DNA from: Sphingobium sp. WTD-1
GTDB taxonomy: Bacteria; Pseudomonadota; Alphaproteobacteria; Sphingomonadales; Sphingomonadaceae
Length of the DNA stretch: 64,000 nt
Assembly (NCBI RefSeq): GCF_030128825.1
Contig: NZ_CP119127.1
Span: 3,647,501 to 3,711,500, forward strand
Direction: 5' to 3'
Under the pieces are notes generated by a model, which saw only the letters and a list, made by a program, of their open reading frames with translations, did not search any database and had not been told where the DNA came from. The translations under genes and the position numbers were made by a program. Every line of letters starts with the position of its first letter. Within the stretch, counting starts at the first letter, position 1. Below, in pieces: positions 53,843 through 62,334 of this stretch.

Positions 53843-54649
53843 TCAGTCTCCCTTGAAGTGTGGCGGCCGGCGGTCGAAGAAGGCGTCGATCGCCTCGTCA
53901 TGATCCGCGGTCGCGTGGGCCAGCGCCTGCATGGCGCCCGCCATTTCCAAAATTTGCGAAAGTTCCGCCGTCTGCGCCGCGCGCAGTAGCCGCTTGGTCA
54001 TCCGCGTCGCGTGCGGCGGGTTGGCGGCGATCGCATCGGCCTGCGCCCGCGCCACCGTCATCAGCTCCGCGTCGGGCACGACATCGCCGACCAGCCCGAT
54101 CCGCAGTGCCTCGCCCGCACCGATCGTCTCGCCGGTCAGCGAGAGTTGCGACGCCTTGGAAAAGCCGATGATGCGCGGCAGCAACCAGGCCCCGCCATCG
54201 CCGGAGACAAGGCCGAGCTTCACGAAGCTTTCGGCAAAGCGCGCGCTCTCGCCCGCGACGCGCAGATCGCACATGCAGGCCAGGTCCAGTCCCGCGCCGA
54301 TCGCCGGGCCATTGACCGCCGCGATCACCGGCAGCTCGATCGCCTGGAACAGCAGAGGCAGGCGCTGGATGCCCGCGCGATAGTTGCGCCGCGTCTGCGC
54401 CGGCAGGCTGGCGCGCAGCCCGCCGGCATCCGACCGCATCGCGTTGAGATCGCCGCCCGAGGAGAAGGCACTGCCCGCCCCGGTCAGGATCGCAACATGG
54501 ATGCTCGCATCCCGGTCCGCCGCCTCGAACACATCGCACAGCGCATCCACCATCGCCGGATCGGAGATGGGATTGCGCCGGTCGGGCAGGTTCAGCGTGA
54601 CCGTCAGGACGGCCCCGTCGCGGCTGGCAAGAACCGGGCCCTCGCTCAC
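53843..54649 (-). CDS. Enoyl-CoA hydratase/isomerase (crotonase) family protein
   Basis: 268 residues from GTG 54649, which overlaps the fabD stop (GTGA); a longer open frame upstream is antisense-like composition within fabD. Crotonase fold: LTVTLNLPDRRNP, oxyanion-hole block VAILTGAGSAFSSGGDLNAM, then AAVNGPAIGAGLDLACMCDL and GLVSGDGGAWLLPRIIG. The Asp in the GDGGA segment sits where one catalytic acid of hydratases is found. It acts on CoA rather than ACP thioesters in known relatives. Position between fabD and fabG is unusual and suggests acyl-chain modification or recycling linked to membrane lipid supply. Confidence 0.9.
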   Translation of the reverse strand: MSEGPVLASRDGAVLTVTLNLPDRRNPISDPAMVDALCDVFEAADRDASIHVAILTGAGSAFSSGGDLNAMRSDAGGLRASLPAQTRRNYRAGIQRLPLLFQAIELPVIAAVNGPAIGAGLDLACMCDLRVAGESARFAESFVKLGLVSGDGGAWLLPRIIGFSKASQLSLTGETIGAGEALRIGLVGDVVPDAELMTVARAQADAIAANPPHATRMTKRLLRAAQTAELSQILEMAGAMQALAHATADHDEAIDAFFDRRPPHFKGD

Positions 54650-55581
54650 AGCGCGCCCAGCACCGCCTCGATATCGTCCATCGTCACCACGCTGCGCACG
54701 GTGGCGTCGGGGGCGATGCGCTTGACCATCGGGCCGAGCACCTTGCCGCCCAGTTCGACGAAATCGGTAACGCCCGCATCCCACATCGCGCCGATCGATT
54801 CGCGCCAGCGGACGCGGCCGGTGACCTGCTCGACCAGACGGTCACGAATGTCGGTCGGGTCGCTGATCGGCGCGGCCAGCACATTGGCATAGACCGGCAG
54901 CAGCGGCGCGTTGATCGTCGCTTTCGCCAGCGCTTCGGCCATCGCATCGGCGGCCGGCTGCATCAGCGGGCAGTGGAAGGGCGCCGACACCGGCAGCAGC
55001 ACGCCGCGCTTGATGCCATGATCCTTGACCAGCGCGACCGCGCGCTCGATCGCGCCCTTGTGGCCGGAAATGACGACCTGGCTGGGATCATTGTCGTTGG
55101 CGACGGTGCAGACTTCGCCCTCGGCCGCAGCATCGGCGAGCGCCTGCGCCTTTTCGATGTCGGCGCCCAGCAGCGCCGCCATCGCGCCCTCGCCCACCGG
55201 CACGGCCGCCTGCATCGCCTGACCGCGCAGCTTGAGCAGGCGGGCGGTGGTGCCAAGGTCGAACGCCTCGACCGCGCACAGCGCGCTATATTCGCCCAGC
55301 GAGTGGCCGGCGACATAATCGCCCTTGTCGGCCAGGCTGAAACCGCCTTCCTTCTGCATCACGCGCAGCGTGGCGAGGGCATTGGCCATGATCGCGGGCT
55401 GGGCGTTCTCGGTCAGGGTCAGGTCGCTCTCGGGGCCTTCCACCATGATCCGGAACAGATGCTGCGACAGGGCGTCATCGACTTCCTGGAACAGTTCCTT
55501 TGCCGCCGGGCTAGCCTCGGCCAGCGCCTTGCCCATGCCGACCGACTGGCTACCCTGGCCCGGGAAAAGAAATGCCCTCAT
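54646..55581 (-). CDS. fabD: Malonyl-CoA:ACP transacylase
   Basis: 311 residues. GQGSQSVGMG at 8-17, nucleophile Ser94 in AGHSLGEYSAL, and PFHCPLMQPAADAM carrying the catalytic His. Transfers malonyl from CoA to ACP. First gene of the minus-strand fabD-crotonase-fabG unit, divergent from the efflux operon; promoter in the 55582-55771 gap. Confidence 0.97.
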   Translation of the reverse strand: MRAFLFPGQGSQSVGMGKALAEASPAAKELFQEVDDALSQHLFRIMVEGPESDLTLTENAQPAIMANALATLRVMQKEGGFSLADKGDYVAGHSLGEYSALCAVEAFDLGTTARLLKLRGQAMQAAVPVGEGAMAALLGADIEKAQALADAAAEGEVCTVANDNDPSQVVISGHKGAIERAVALVKDHGIKRGVLLPVSAPFHCPLMQPAADAMAEALAKATINAPLLPVYANVLAAPISDPTDIRDRLVEQVTGRVRWRESIGAMWDAGVTDFVELGGKVLGPMVKRIAPDATVRSVVTMDDIEAVLGAL

Positions 55582-55771
55582 CTTCCATCCTCTGATCTAC
55601 TGGTGTCTTTCCGGAGAAAAACACGGGAATTCACGCACGTTACACTTTGAGACATATATGGCATTGAGGCGTACATTGCTTTTCGGCACGTAACGACCTG
55701 ACATACCTGCCCCCTGTCTCTCCGGGGGAATATTGCTGGCCCCTTTAACGACGACGGAGTGCAAGGAAAAG
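55582..55771. other. Divergent promoter region of fabD and efflux operon
   Basis: 190 bases containing AT-richer sequence with CGTTAC / GTAACG arms about 55 bases apart (near 55640 and 55695) and TATATG between them. No regulator gene is adjacent. Likely holds promoters in both directions, but no -35/-10 pair is convincing. Confidence 0.35.
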
Positions 55772-57223
55772 GTGCGATATCGCATTGCATGGCTCACGGG
55801 ATCGGTGCTTGCCCTGTCCGCCTGCGCGGCGGGGCCGAACTATCACGCACCGCAATCCGCCGCGCTGGGCGTGCCCGCCGGCTATAGCCAAGGCAGCGGC
55901 ACCGCGCTGGACGACGCCACCCTCGCCACCTGGTGGACGCGGCTCAACGATCCGACGCTGACTGGCCTGATCGATCAGGCGATCGCCGGCAACCTGGACA
56001 TCGTCCAGGCGCAGGCGCGGCTGCGGCAGGCGCGGGAATCCCTGCGCCAGGCCAATGCGTCCTTCCTGCCGCAGGTGAGCGGATCGGCCAGCGGCGGCAA
56101 GAATTACCGCAGCCAGGCCGGCGGCACCCGTGTCGACGACAGCGGCAACGTCATCTCCACCGGCGCCAGCAACTGGTCCAGCAGCTATTCGGCCGGCGCC
56201 AATGCCAGCTGGCAGATCGACCTGTTCGGCGAATTGTCGCGCTCGGCCGAAGCCGCGCGGGCCGATCTCGCAGCGTCCGGCTATGACCTCGCCAATGTGC
56301 GGATGACCATCATTTCCGAACTGGTCACCAACTATGTCCAGGCGCGCGCATCGCAGGAACAGCTGCGCATCGCCCGCGAGACGCAGAAGGTGCAGCAGGA
56401 CAATTACGACATCGCCCGCTGGCGGTTGCAGGCCGGGCTGGTCTCCTCGCTCGACGAGCAGCAGGCCAGGGCCCAACTCGCCCAGACCAGCGCCACCATC
56501 CCGCAGCTCGAAGCCAGCCTGAAGGGCAGCCTCAACCGCATCGCCGTGCTGACCGGCCAGGCGCCGGGCGACGCGACCCGCGCGCTGGAAACACCGGCGC
56601 CGATCCCCACCGCCGCAACCGACATCGCCACCGGTATTCCTGCCGACACGCTGCGCCAGCGGCCCGATGTGCGGTCCGCCGAACGGGCGCTGGCCGCCGC
56701 CACCGCGCGGATCGGCGTCGCCCAGGCGCAGCTCTATCCCTCGCTCGGCATCAGCGGCAACATCGGCACCACGTCGAACGCCTTCAAGGATCTGTTCGAC
56801 CTCATCACCGGCGGCGTCTTTGCCAATGTCGCCCAGACCATCTTCGATGGTGGCCGCCTTGCCTCGCAGGTCCGCGCGCAGAAGGCGGCGACCGATGCCG
56901 CCTTCGCCGCCTACAAGCAGAGCGTTCTCGGCGCGCTGGAGGATGTCGAAAATGGCATGGCCTCGCTCGACAGTGCGCGCCGGCGCAAGATCGAGTTCGC
57001 CACCGCTTACGAAGCGTCGAACAATGCCGCGATCCTGGCGCGCAGCCAGTATCAGTCCGGCCTGATCGACTTCCAGACCCTGTCCAGCAGCGAAACCACG
57101 TTGCTGAACGCCCGCAACAGCCTTGCCAGCGCCCAATCGGACGAGATCCTGGCCATCGCCCAGCTTTATAATGCGCTGGGTGGCGGCTGGCAGAATATGG
57201 ATGACCGCCCCCATGAGCAATGA
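55772..57223 (+). CDS. RND/MacAB-type outer membrane efflux lipoprotein (TolC family)
   Basis: 483 residues from GTG 55772, with AAGGAAAA ahead; gives a lipoprotein signal with lipobox LSAC and Cys18. The NodT/OprM pattern is clear: PNYHAPQSA, TWWTRLNDPTLTGLIDQA, SLRQANASFLPQVSGSAS, VTNYVQARASQEQL, LPADTLRQRPDVRSAER-like PADTLRQRPDVRSAERAL, and FDGGRLASQVRAQKAA. It forms the trimeric outer membrane channel. Its 3' end overlaps the periplasmic adaptor gene, so the three components are co-expressed. Confidence 0.93.
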   Translation: MRYRIAWLTGSVLALSACAAGPNYHAPQSAALGVPAGYSQGSGTALDDATLATWWTRLNDPTLTGLIDQAIAGNLDIVQAQARLRQARESLRQANASFLPQVSGSASGGKNYRSQAGGTRVDDSGNVISTGASNWSSSYSAGANASWQIDLFGELSRSAEAARADLAASGYDLANVRMTIISELVTNYVQARASQEQLRIARETQKVQQDNYDIARWRLQAGLVSSLDEQQARAQLAQTSATIPQLEASLKGSLNRIAVLTGQAPGDATRALETPAPIPTAATDIATGIPADTLRQRPDVRSAERALAAATARIGVAQAQLYPSLGISGNIGTTSNAFKDLFDLITGGVFANVAQTIFDGGRLASQVRAQKAATDAAFAAYKQSVLGALEDVENGMASLDSARRRKIEFATAYEASNNAAILARSQYQSGLIDFQTLSSSETTLLNARNSLASAQSDEILAIAQLYNALGGGWQNMDDRPHEQ

Positions 57224-58766
57224 CGCCAGCCCCGATCAGGATCTCAACGACTTTCTGGGCGCCAAACCCGAAAAGCCGCATCGCAAATGGCTGATCCGCG
57301 GCGCCATCGGCATCGTGCTGCTGATCCTCGTTCTGCTTGTCGCCCGCTGCTTTGCCGGCGATGACAAGCCCAATTATGCCACCCGCGAGGCGCGCCAGGG
57401 CGACCTGACGGTCAGCGTGTCGGCGACCGGCAATCTGAAGCCGATCAACCAGGTCGATGTGGGGTCCGAACAGTCGGGCAAGATCACCGCCGTCTATGTC
57501 GACGTCAATGATCGCGTGACCAAGGGACAGAAGCTCGCCGAACTGGACACCCGCCGCCTGGTCGACACGATCAACCAGACGCAGGCCCAGGTGGCCTCCT
57601 CCCAGGCCGGCGTCGCCCAGGCGCAGGCGCAGGTCGCGCTGGCCAAGGCAACGCTGGATCGCCAGCTCAACGTCTATCAGCTTTCCGGCGGCAAGGTGCC
57701 GGCCAAGACCGAACTGGATTCGGCCCGCGCCGACTATAATGGCGCGCTTGCCAACCTCCGCTCGGCCCAGGCGCAGGTGAATGTCTCGCGCGCCCAGTTG
57801 TCGACCGCCCAGACCAATCTGTCGATCGCCCAGATCGTCTCGCCGGTCACCGGCGTGGTCCTGTCGCGTGACATCGAGCCGGGCCAGACCGTCGCCGCCT
57901 CGCTCAACGCGCCGGTGCTGTTCACCATCGCCGAGGATCTCACCAAGATGGAGGTCGAGGTCTCGGTCGACGAAGCCGATGTCGGCCAGGTCAAGGAAGG
58001 CCAGACCGCCAATTTCGCCGTCGACGCCTTCCCGGGCCGCACCTTCCCGGCGAAGGTCACGCGGGTGAATGTCGGATCGAACAGCTCCAGCAGCAGTTCG
58101 TCCTCCTCGTCCTCGACCAGCACGACCAGCAGCTCGACCGGCACGGTCGTCGCCTATACCGCCGTGCTGTCAGTGGACAATGCGGACGAAACCCTGCGTC
58201 CGGGCATGACCGCGACCGCCGACATCGTGACCCAGGAACTGCATGATGTGCTGCTCGTCCCCAACAGCGCGCTCCGCTTCAAGCCCAGCAGCGGTGCCGG
58301 ATCGGGCGGCGGCATCACCAGCGTCCTGCCCGGCCCCGGCCGCATGCGCCGCAGCGGCGCCAACCGCCAGGTCAATTTCGGCGCGGGCAGCAGCCAGACC
58401 CTCTATGTGCTGGACGAAAAGGGCGATCCCAAGGCGATCCAGGTAACCGTCGGCGCCAGCGACGGATCGCGCACCGTCATCACCGGCGGCGACCTGAAGC
58501 CCGGCATGAAGGTCATCACCGGCCAGCTTGCCGCCGGCGCGCAGCAGCCCGCCGAGGACCAGAAGGCAGACCCCGCCGCTGGGGCCAATGGCTCCAAGGA
58601 CCGCCCGCGCAATCCCGCCGCCGACGGCAGCCCCGCCAGCGTCAAGTCGCTCGGCAATTCGGGCGACGCCGCACCCCAGACCGCCCCGGTCGCCCCGACG
58701 CCCGCCGCCCCCCAGGGCAGCAACGGCACCGAAAGCCGGGGCACCGGGCGGCAGAGCGGAACCTGA
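57201..58766 (+). CDS. macA: MacA-like periplasmic efflux adaptor
   Basis: 521 residues from ATG 57201 (ATG 57213 also possible), overlapping the upstream stop by 23 bases. One N-terminal membrane helix (about 31-51), lipoyl/barrel-sandwich segment (VSATGNLKPINQVDVGSEQSG), an Ala/Gln-rich coiled coil (QVASSQAGVAQAQAQVA) and beta-barrel (SPVTGVVLSRDIEPGQTVAAS, MEVEVSVDEADVGQV). Residues about 291-313 form a serine/threonine homopolymer inserted in the barrel region, and the last ~70 residues are a Pro/Ala-rich tail. MacA links the MacB pump to TolC. Confidence 0.92.
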   Translation: MTAPMSNDASPDQDLNDFLGAKPEKPHRKWLIRGAIGIVLLILVLLVARCFAGDDKPNYATREARQGDLTVSVSATGNLKPINQVDVGSEQSGKITAVYVDVNDRVTKGQKLAELDTRRLVDTINQTQAQVASSQAGVAQAQAQVALAKATLDRQLNVYQLSGGKVPAKTELDSARADYNGALANLRSAQAQVNVSRAQLSTAQTNLSIAQIVSPVTGVVLSRDIEPGQTVAASLNAPVLFTIAEDLTKMEVEVSVDEADVGQVKEGQTANFAVDAFPGRTFPAKVTRVNVGSNSSSSSSSSSSSTSTTSSSTGTVVAYTAVLSVDNADETLRPGMTATADIVTQELHDVLLVPNSALRFKPSSGAGSGGGITSVLPGPGRMRRSGANRQVNFGAGSSQTLYVLDEKGDPKAIQVTVGASDGSRTVITGGDLKPGMKVITGQLAAGAQQPAEDQKADPAAGANGSKDRPRNPAADGSPASVKSLGNSGDAAPQTAPVAPTPAAPQGSNGTESRGTGRQSGT

Positions 58767-58770
58767 TCCC

Positions 58771-59493
58771 ATGGCCGCCGATCCCATCATCTCGCTGCGG
58801 GGGATCACCAAGATCTTCGGCAGCGGCCCCACCGCCTTTCAGGCGCTCAAGGGCATAGACCTCGACATCGAGCAGGGCGATTTCGTCGCCGTCATGGGGC
58901 CTTCGGGCTCGGGCAAATCGACGACGATGAACATATTGGGCTGCCTCGACGTGCCATCGGGCGGACAGTTCCTGTTCAAGGGCCGCCATGTCGAAACGTT
59001 GGACCGCGACCAGCGCGCGCTGCTGCGCCGCCGCTATCTCGGCTTCGTGTTCCAGGGCTTCAACCTGCTCGCCCGCACCAGCGCGCTGGAGAATGTCGAG
59101 CTACCCCTGCTCTATCGCGGCGAGGACAAGAAGACCCGTTACGAGATGGGCATGGCCGCGCTCGACAAGGTGGGCCTCAAGGACTGGTGGGACCATACCC
59201 CGGCGGAACTCTCCGGCGGCCAGCAACAGCGCGTCGCGATCGCCCGTGCCATCGTCACCCAGCCCGACGTGCTGCTGGCGGACGAACCGACCGGCAATCT
59301 CGATTCCGAACGGTCGGTGGAGATCATGCAATTGCTGACCGACCTCAACCAGAATAGCGGCATCACCGTGCTGATGGTGACGCACGAACCCGACATGGCC
59401 GAATTTGCCCATACCATCGTCCATTTCAAGGATGGGCTGGTGGAGCGGGTCGACAAAGGCCAGGGCGGACCGCAGAAGGGAGCCGTGGGCTGA
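58771..59493 (+). CDS. MacB-type ABC transporter ATP-binding protein
   Basis: 240 residues from ATG 58771. Walker A GPSGSGKST (43-51), signature LSGGQQQRVAIARA, Walker B VLLADEPTGNLDS and the switch His in MVTHEPDMAEF. Same family as MacB/LolD. Stop overlaps the start of the permease (TGATG). In E. coli the ATPase and permease are one MacB chain; here they are two genes. Confidence 0.95.
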   Translation: MAADPIISLRGITKIFGSGPTAFQALKGIDLDIEQGDFVAVMGPSGSGKSTTMNILGCLDVPSGGQFLFKGRHVETLDRDQRALLRRRYLGFVFQGFNLLARTSALENVELPLLYRGEDKKTRYEMGMAALDKVGLKDWWDHTPAELSGGQQQRVAIARAIVTQPDVLLADEPTGNLDSERSVEIMQLLTDLNQNSGITVLMVTHEPDMAEFAHTIVHFKDGLVERVDKGQGGPQKGAVG

Positions 59494-60698
59494 TGCTGGG
59501 CACCACCGTCATCCTCGCCTTCCGGGCGATCAACCGGCACAAGATGCGCAGCTTCCTCACGACGCTCGGCATCATCATCGGCGTCGCCGCCGTCGTCACC
59601 ATGGTGACGCTGGGCAATGGCGCGACCGCCGCCGTGCGCGAACAGATCAGCTCGCTGGGTGCAAACGTGCTGCAATTGCGCCCCGGCCAGGGCTTCGGCC
59701 GTGGCGGCGGCGGGCCACGCCCGCCCAATTTCAAGGAAGCGGACCTGACCGCGATCGAGAACCAGCTGACCGGCGTGCGCGCCGTGGCGCCGGTGGTTCA
59801 GTCGAGCGGCACCGCCATCTATGAAGGCAATAACTGGTCGACCACCGTCTATGGCACGACCTCCGCCTATTCGCAGGTCCAGTCCTGGAATGTGTCGGAC
59901 GGGCGGCTGTTCATGCCGGACGAGGAAGAGGCCGGCAAATCGGTCTGCGTCATCGGCAATACGGTGCGCACCAACCTGTTCCAGGGCAATGACCCGATCG
60001 GCAAGCGGATGCGGATCAAGGGCGTCAGCTGTCAGGTGGTGGGCGTGCTTGCAACCCGCGGCCAGGGCGGCTTTGGCGACCAGGACGATGTCGTCGTCAT
60101 GCCGATCAAGTTCGTCCAGCGCCGCTTCACCGGCGATCGCGACATCAGCCAGATCATGGTCGCGGTCGACGACGCCTATGACAGCGCCACCGTGCAGAAC
60201 AGCCTGGAGGAGCTGATGCGCGAGCGGCGCAAGATCAAGGCGGGCGCGGAGGATAATTTCAACGTCTTCGACACCAAGCAGATCAGCGACACATTGACCG
60301 GCACCACCACCATCCTGACCCAGATCGTCGCGGCCGTCGCCGCCATCTCGCTGCTGGTCGGCGGCATCGGCATCATGAACATCATGCTGGTGTCGGTGAC
60401 GGAGCGGACGCGCGAGATCGGCATTCGCCTCGCCATCGGCGCGGTCGCGCGCGAAGTGCTGATGCAGTTCCTGGTGGAGGCGATCGTGCTGTCCTGCATG
60501 GGTGGCGTCATCGGCCTGGTCATCGCGCTCATCGCATCGGTCGGCATCGCGCCGCTGATGAAGGTGCCCTTCACCTTCGACCCGCAGGTCAATCTGATCG
60601 CCTTCCTCTTCTCGGCGGCGATCGGCGTGGTGTTCGGCTATTTCCCCGCCCGCCGGGCGGCCAGCCTGAACCCGATTGACGCACTGCGGCACGAATAG
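59493..60698 (+). CDS. macB: MacB-type ABC transporter permease
   Basis: 401 residues. One N-terminal helix (RSFLTTLGIIIGVAAVVTM), a large MacB periplasmic core domain, and three C-terminal helices of the FtsX fold (AAISLLVGGIGIMNIMLVSVTERTREIG-type block and GYFPARRAASLNPIDALR). Mechanotransmission ABC pump moving substrates from periplasm through the TolC-like channel; substrates could be peptides, siderophores or antibiotics. Directly coupled to the ATPase gene. Confidence 0.94.
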   Translation: MLGTTVILAFRAINRHKMRSFLTTLGIIIGVAAVVTMVTLGNGATAAVREQISSLGANVLQLRPGQGFGRGGGGPRPPNFKEADLTAIENQLTGVRAVAPVVQSSGTAIYEGNNWSTTVYGTTSAYSQVQSWNVSDGRLFMPDEEEAGKSVCVIGNTVRTNLFQGNDPIGKRMRIKGVSCQVVGVLATRGQGGFGDQDDVVVMPIKFVQRRFTGDRDISQIMVAVDDAYDSATVQNSLEELMRERRKIKAGAEDNFNVFDTKQISDTLTGTTTILTQIVAAVAAISLLVGGIGIMNIMLVSVTERTREIGIRLAIGAVAREVLMQFLVEAIVLSCMGGVIGLVIALIASVGIAPLMKVPFTFDPQVNLIAFLFSAAIGVVFGYFPARRAASLNPIDALRHE

Positions 60699-60808
60699 GC
60701 TGATACATTTTCCGACAAAAGGGCGGTTATCCGGGATAATGCTGCGACATCTTCTGCCTAATCCCTCCCGCCATGGCGCCGCTCCGGCGCTGTGGAAGGG
60801 ATGCCTCC

Positions 60809-61000
60809 ATGAAGATGATCGCCGCCAGCCTCATCAGCAGTGCGCTGCTGCTCGGGGTCAGCCTCACCCCCTTTGCCGACGCGCAGGCACCGCAAACGGC
60901 GCAATTGCTGGAGGGCAAGGATCATCCCATCCTGCTCGCCCGCATGACCGTCACCGCCACGCCCCTGCCCGCCGTCTCTCTGCCCGCCTCCACCGACTGA
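60809..61000 (+). CDS. Small secreted protein of unknown function
   Basis: 63 residues from ATG 60809 (GGAAGGGA about 7 bases ahead). Signal peptide MKMIAASLISSALLLGVSLTPFADAQ, mature part only about 38 residues, rich in Pro/Ala/Thr with no cysteines. Not recognised. Lies between the MacAB operon and a CPBP protease, 28 bases ahead of the latter, so may be co-transcribed. Confidence 0.55.
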   Translation: MKMIAASLISSALLLGVSLTPFADAQAPQTAQLLEGKDHPILLARMTVTATPLPAVSLPASTD

Positions 61001-61028
61001 ACCACCGGCGCGCGCCGGAGCGGCGCGC

Positions 61029-61745
61029 ATGAACGGTGTCATCGGCCTGCTCGGCACGCTGGCGCTGCTGCTGGCCGCAGGCGGTGCGATCGGCCTGATC
61101 GATCGGCGCGGCTTTCGGCCCGGCTGGCTGCTCACCGCCGCCGCCCTGGTTGCCGTCAATGACACGCTGCTGACCCGCGCCTATCGGCATATCCCCGATC
61201 TCATCCCCGCCGCCGACTGGAATTGGCAGGGCAAGCTGCTGGCCCTTGCCCTCACGCTGCTGGTCGCTGCCCTGCCCGCCTTCGGCTGGAAGCGGGTCGG
61301 CCTTACCCTCCGGCAGGCGCGCGGCAGCCTGACCGCTGCCCTGCCCGTGGCCCTGCTCTATTGCGCCTTCTTTACCGCGCTCTCGCTCTATTTCCCCGAC
61401 GATCCCAGCGGCGCGGAGGAAATCGCCTTCCAGCTCACCATGCCGGGGCTGGAGGAAGAACCCTTTTATCGCGGCATCCTGCTCTTCGCGCTCGACCGCG
61501 CCTTTACCCGACGGGTCCGCTTCCTGGGTGTCGACTGGGGCTGGGGCGCCCTGCTCTCCTGCGGCCTGTTCGGCCTCGCCCATGCGTTCGGCTATTCGGG
61601 CGGCCATTTCAGCTTTGACCCGATGGTGATGGCGCTCACCGCCATCCCCTCGCTGCTGGCCGTCTGGCTGCGCCTGCGTACAGGCAGCCTGCTGCTGCCG
61701 ATCCTGCTGCACAATTTCGGCAATGCCATCTCGCTGATGCTGTGA
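61029..61745 (+). CDS. CPBP-family intramembrane metalloprotease
   Basis: 238 residues, about seven helices. The CPBP/Abi signature is present: EEEPFYRGILLFALDRAF (glutamates plus Arg), AHAFGYSGGHF and a later NFGNAISL. Prokaryotic members are CAAX-like proteases or bacteriocin-immunity proteins. Start ATG 61029 is weakly supported by ribosome site. Lies just after a small secreted protein gene, suggesting possible co-transcription. Confidence 0.88.
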   Translation: MNGVIGLLGTLALLLAAGGAIGLIDRRGFRPGWLLTAAALVAVNDTLLTRAYRHIPDLIPAADWNWQGKLLALALTLLVAALPAFGWKRVGLTLRQARGSLTAALPVALLYCAFFTALSLYFPDDPSGAEEIAFQLTMPGLEEEPFYRGILLFALDRAFTRRVRFLGVDWGWGALLSCGLFGLAHAFGYSGGHFSFDPMVMALTAIPSLLAVWLRLRTGSLLLPILLHNFGNAISLML

Positions 61746-61922
61746 GTCGAACAAGGCATTGAAAAAGCGCCATTTCTGAACCGATATTCAGCTTAAATCG
61801 GGGTTTGATACAATTTCCGACAAACTTCCCCCGTTGCTGGGACAGGCTTGCGACAAGCGCAGCCTATCTCTGTCTTCGACGCCGGAAGCGGCGCCCTCGA
61901 TTGAAACAAGAGGAGTGAAGAC

Positions 61923-62276
61923 ATGTTCAAGAAGATCATCCTGGCCCTGACCGCCACCGCCGTTGCCGCCAGCCCGATCGTCACCGCCCAGGCCCAGGCC
62001 GCGCCCCATCGCGAGACCGTCCGGGTCGTGAAGGAAGGTCCGCACCGCACCGTCGTCCAGAAGAAGACCGTCGTGCGCAACGATCGCCACTGGGCCAAGG
62101 GCCAGCGCTTCGATCGCCGCTATGCGACCAATTACCGGGTCGTCGACAATTATCGCGGCTATCGCCTGTCGGCCCCGCCGCGCGGTTACCACTGGGTCCG
62201 CTCGGGCAATGACGCAGTGCTGGTCGCCCTCACCAGCGGGATCATCGGCGCGGTCGTCGCCGGCGCCATCCGCTAA
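61923..62276 (+). CDS. RcnB-family periplasmic protein
   Basis: 117 residues from ATG 61923 with GAGGAG ahead. Signal peptide to about AQAQA, then a basic His/Arg/Tyr-rich region (HWAKGQRFDRRYATNYRVVDNYRGYRLSAPP, split here as overlapping YRVVDNYRGY and PPRGYHWVRSG) and a terminal hydrophobic stretch. This matches the RcnB family, some of whose members influence Ni/Co homeostasis; function here is unknown. It ends at a strong hairpin. Confidence 0.8.
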   Translation: MFKKIILALTATAVAASPIVTAQAQAAPHRETVRVVKEGPHRTVVQKKTVVRNDRHWAKGQRFDRRYATNYRVVDNYRGYRLSAPPRGYHWVRSGNDAVLVALTSGIIGAVVAGAIR

Positions 62277-62297
62277 GCAGGCCCCGCCCTCCTGAAA

Positions 62298-62327
62298 AGC
62301 GCCCTGGAGCCATCGCTCCGGGGCGCT
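62298..62327. terminator. Bidirectional hairpin between convergent RcnB-like and GntP genes
   Basis: AGCGCCCTGGAGC / GCTCCGGGGCGCT, 13 bp with one G-U pair and a 4-base loop. Located 22 bases after the RcnB-like stop and 8 bases before the GntP stop. The T tract is short, so strength is uncertain. Confidence 0.6.
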
Positions 62328-62334
62328 GTCATGT

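Noticed and set aside
58081..58143. Tandem nucleotide repeat suggesting a CRISPR or minisatellite
   Set aside because: It encodes a serine-rich protein segment with mixed serine codons in frame; no spacer-repeat structure exists.
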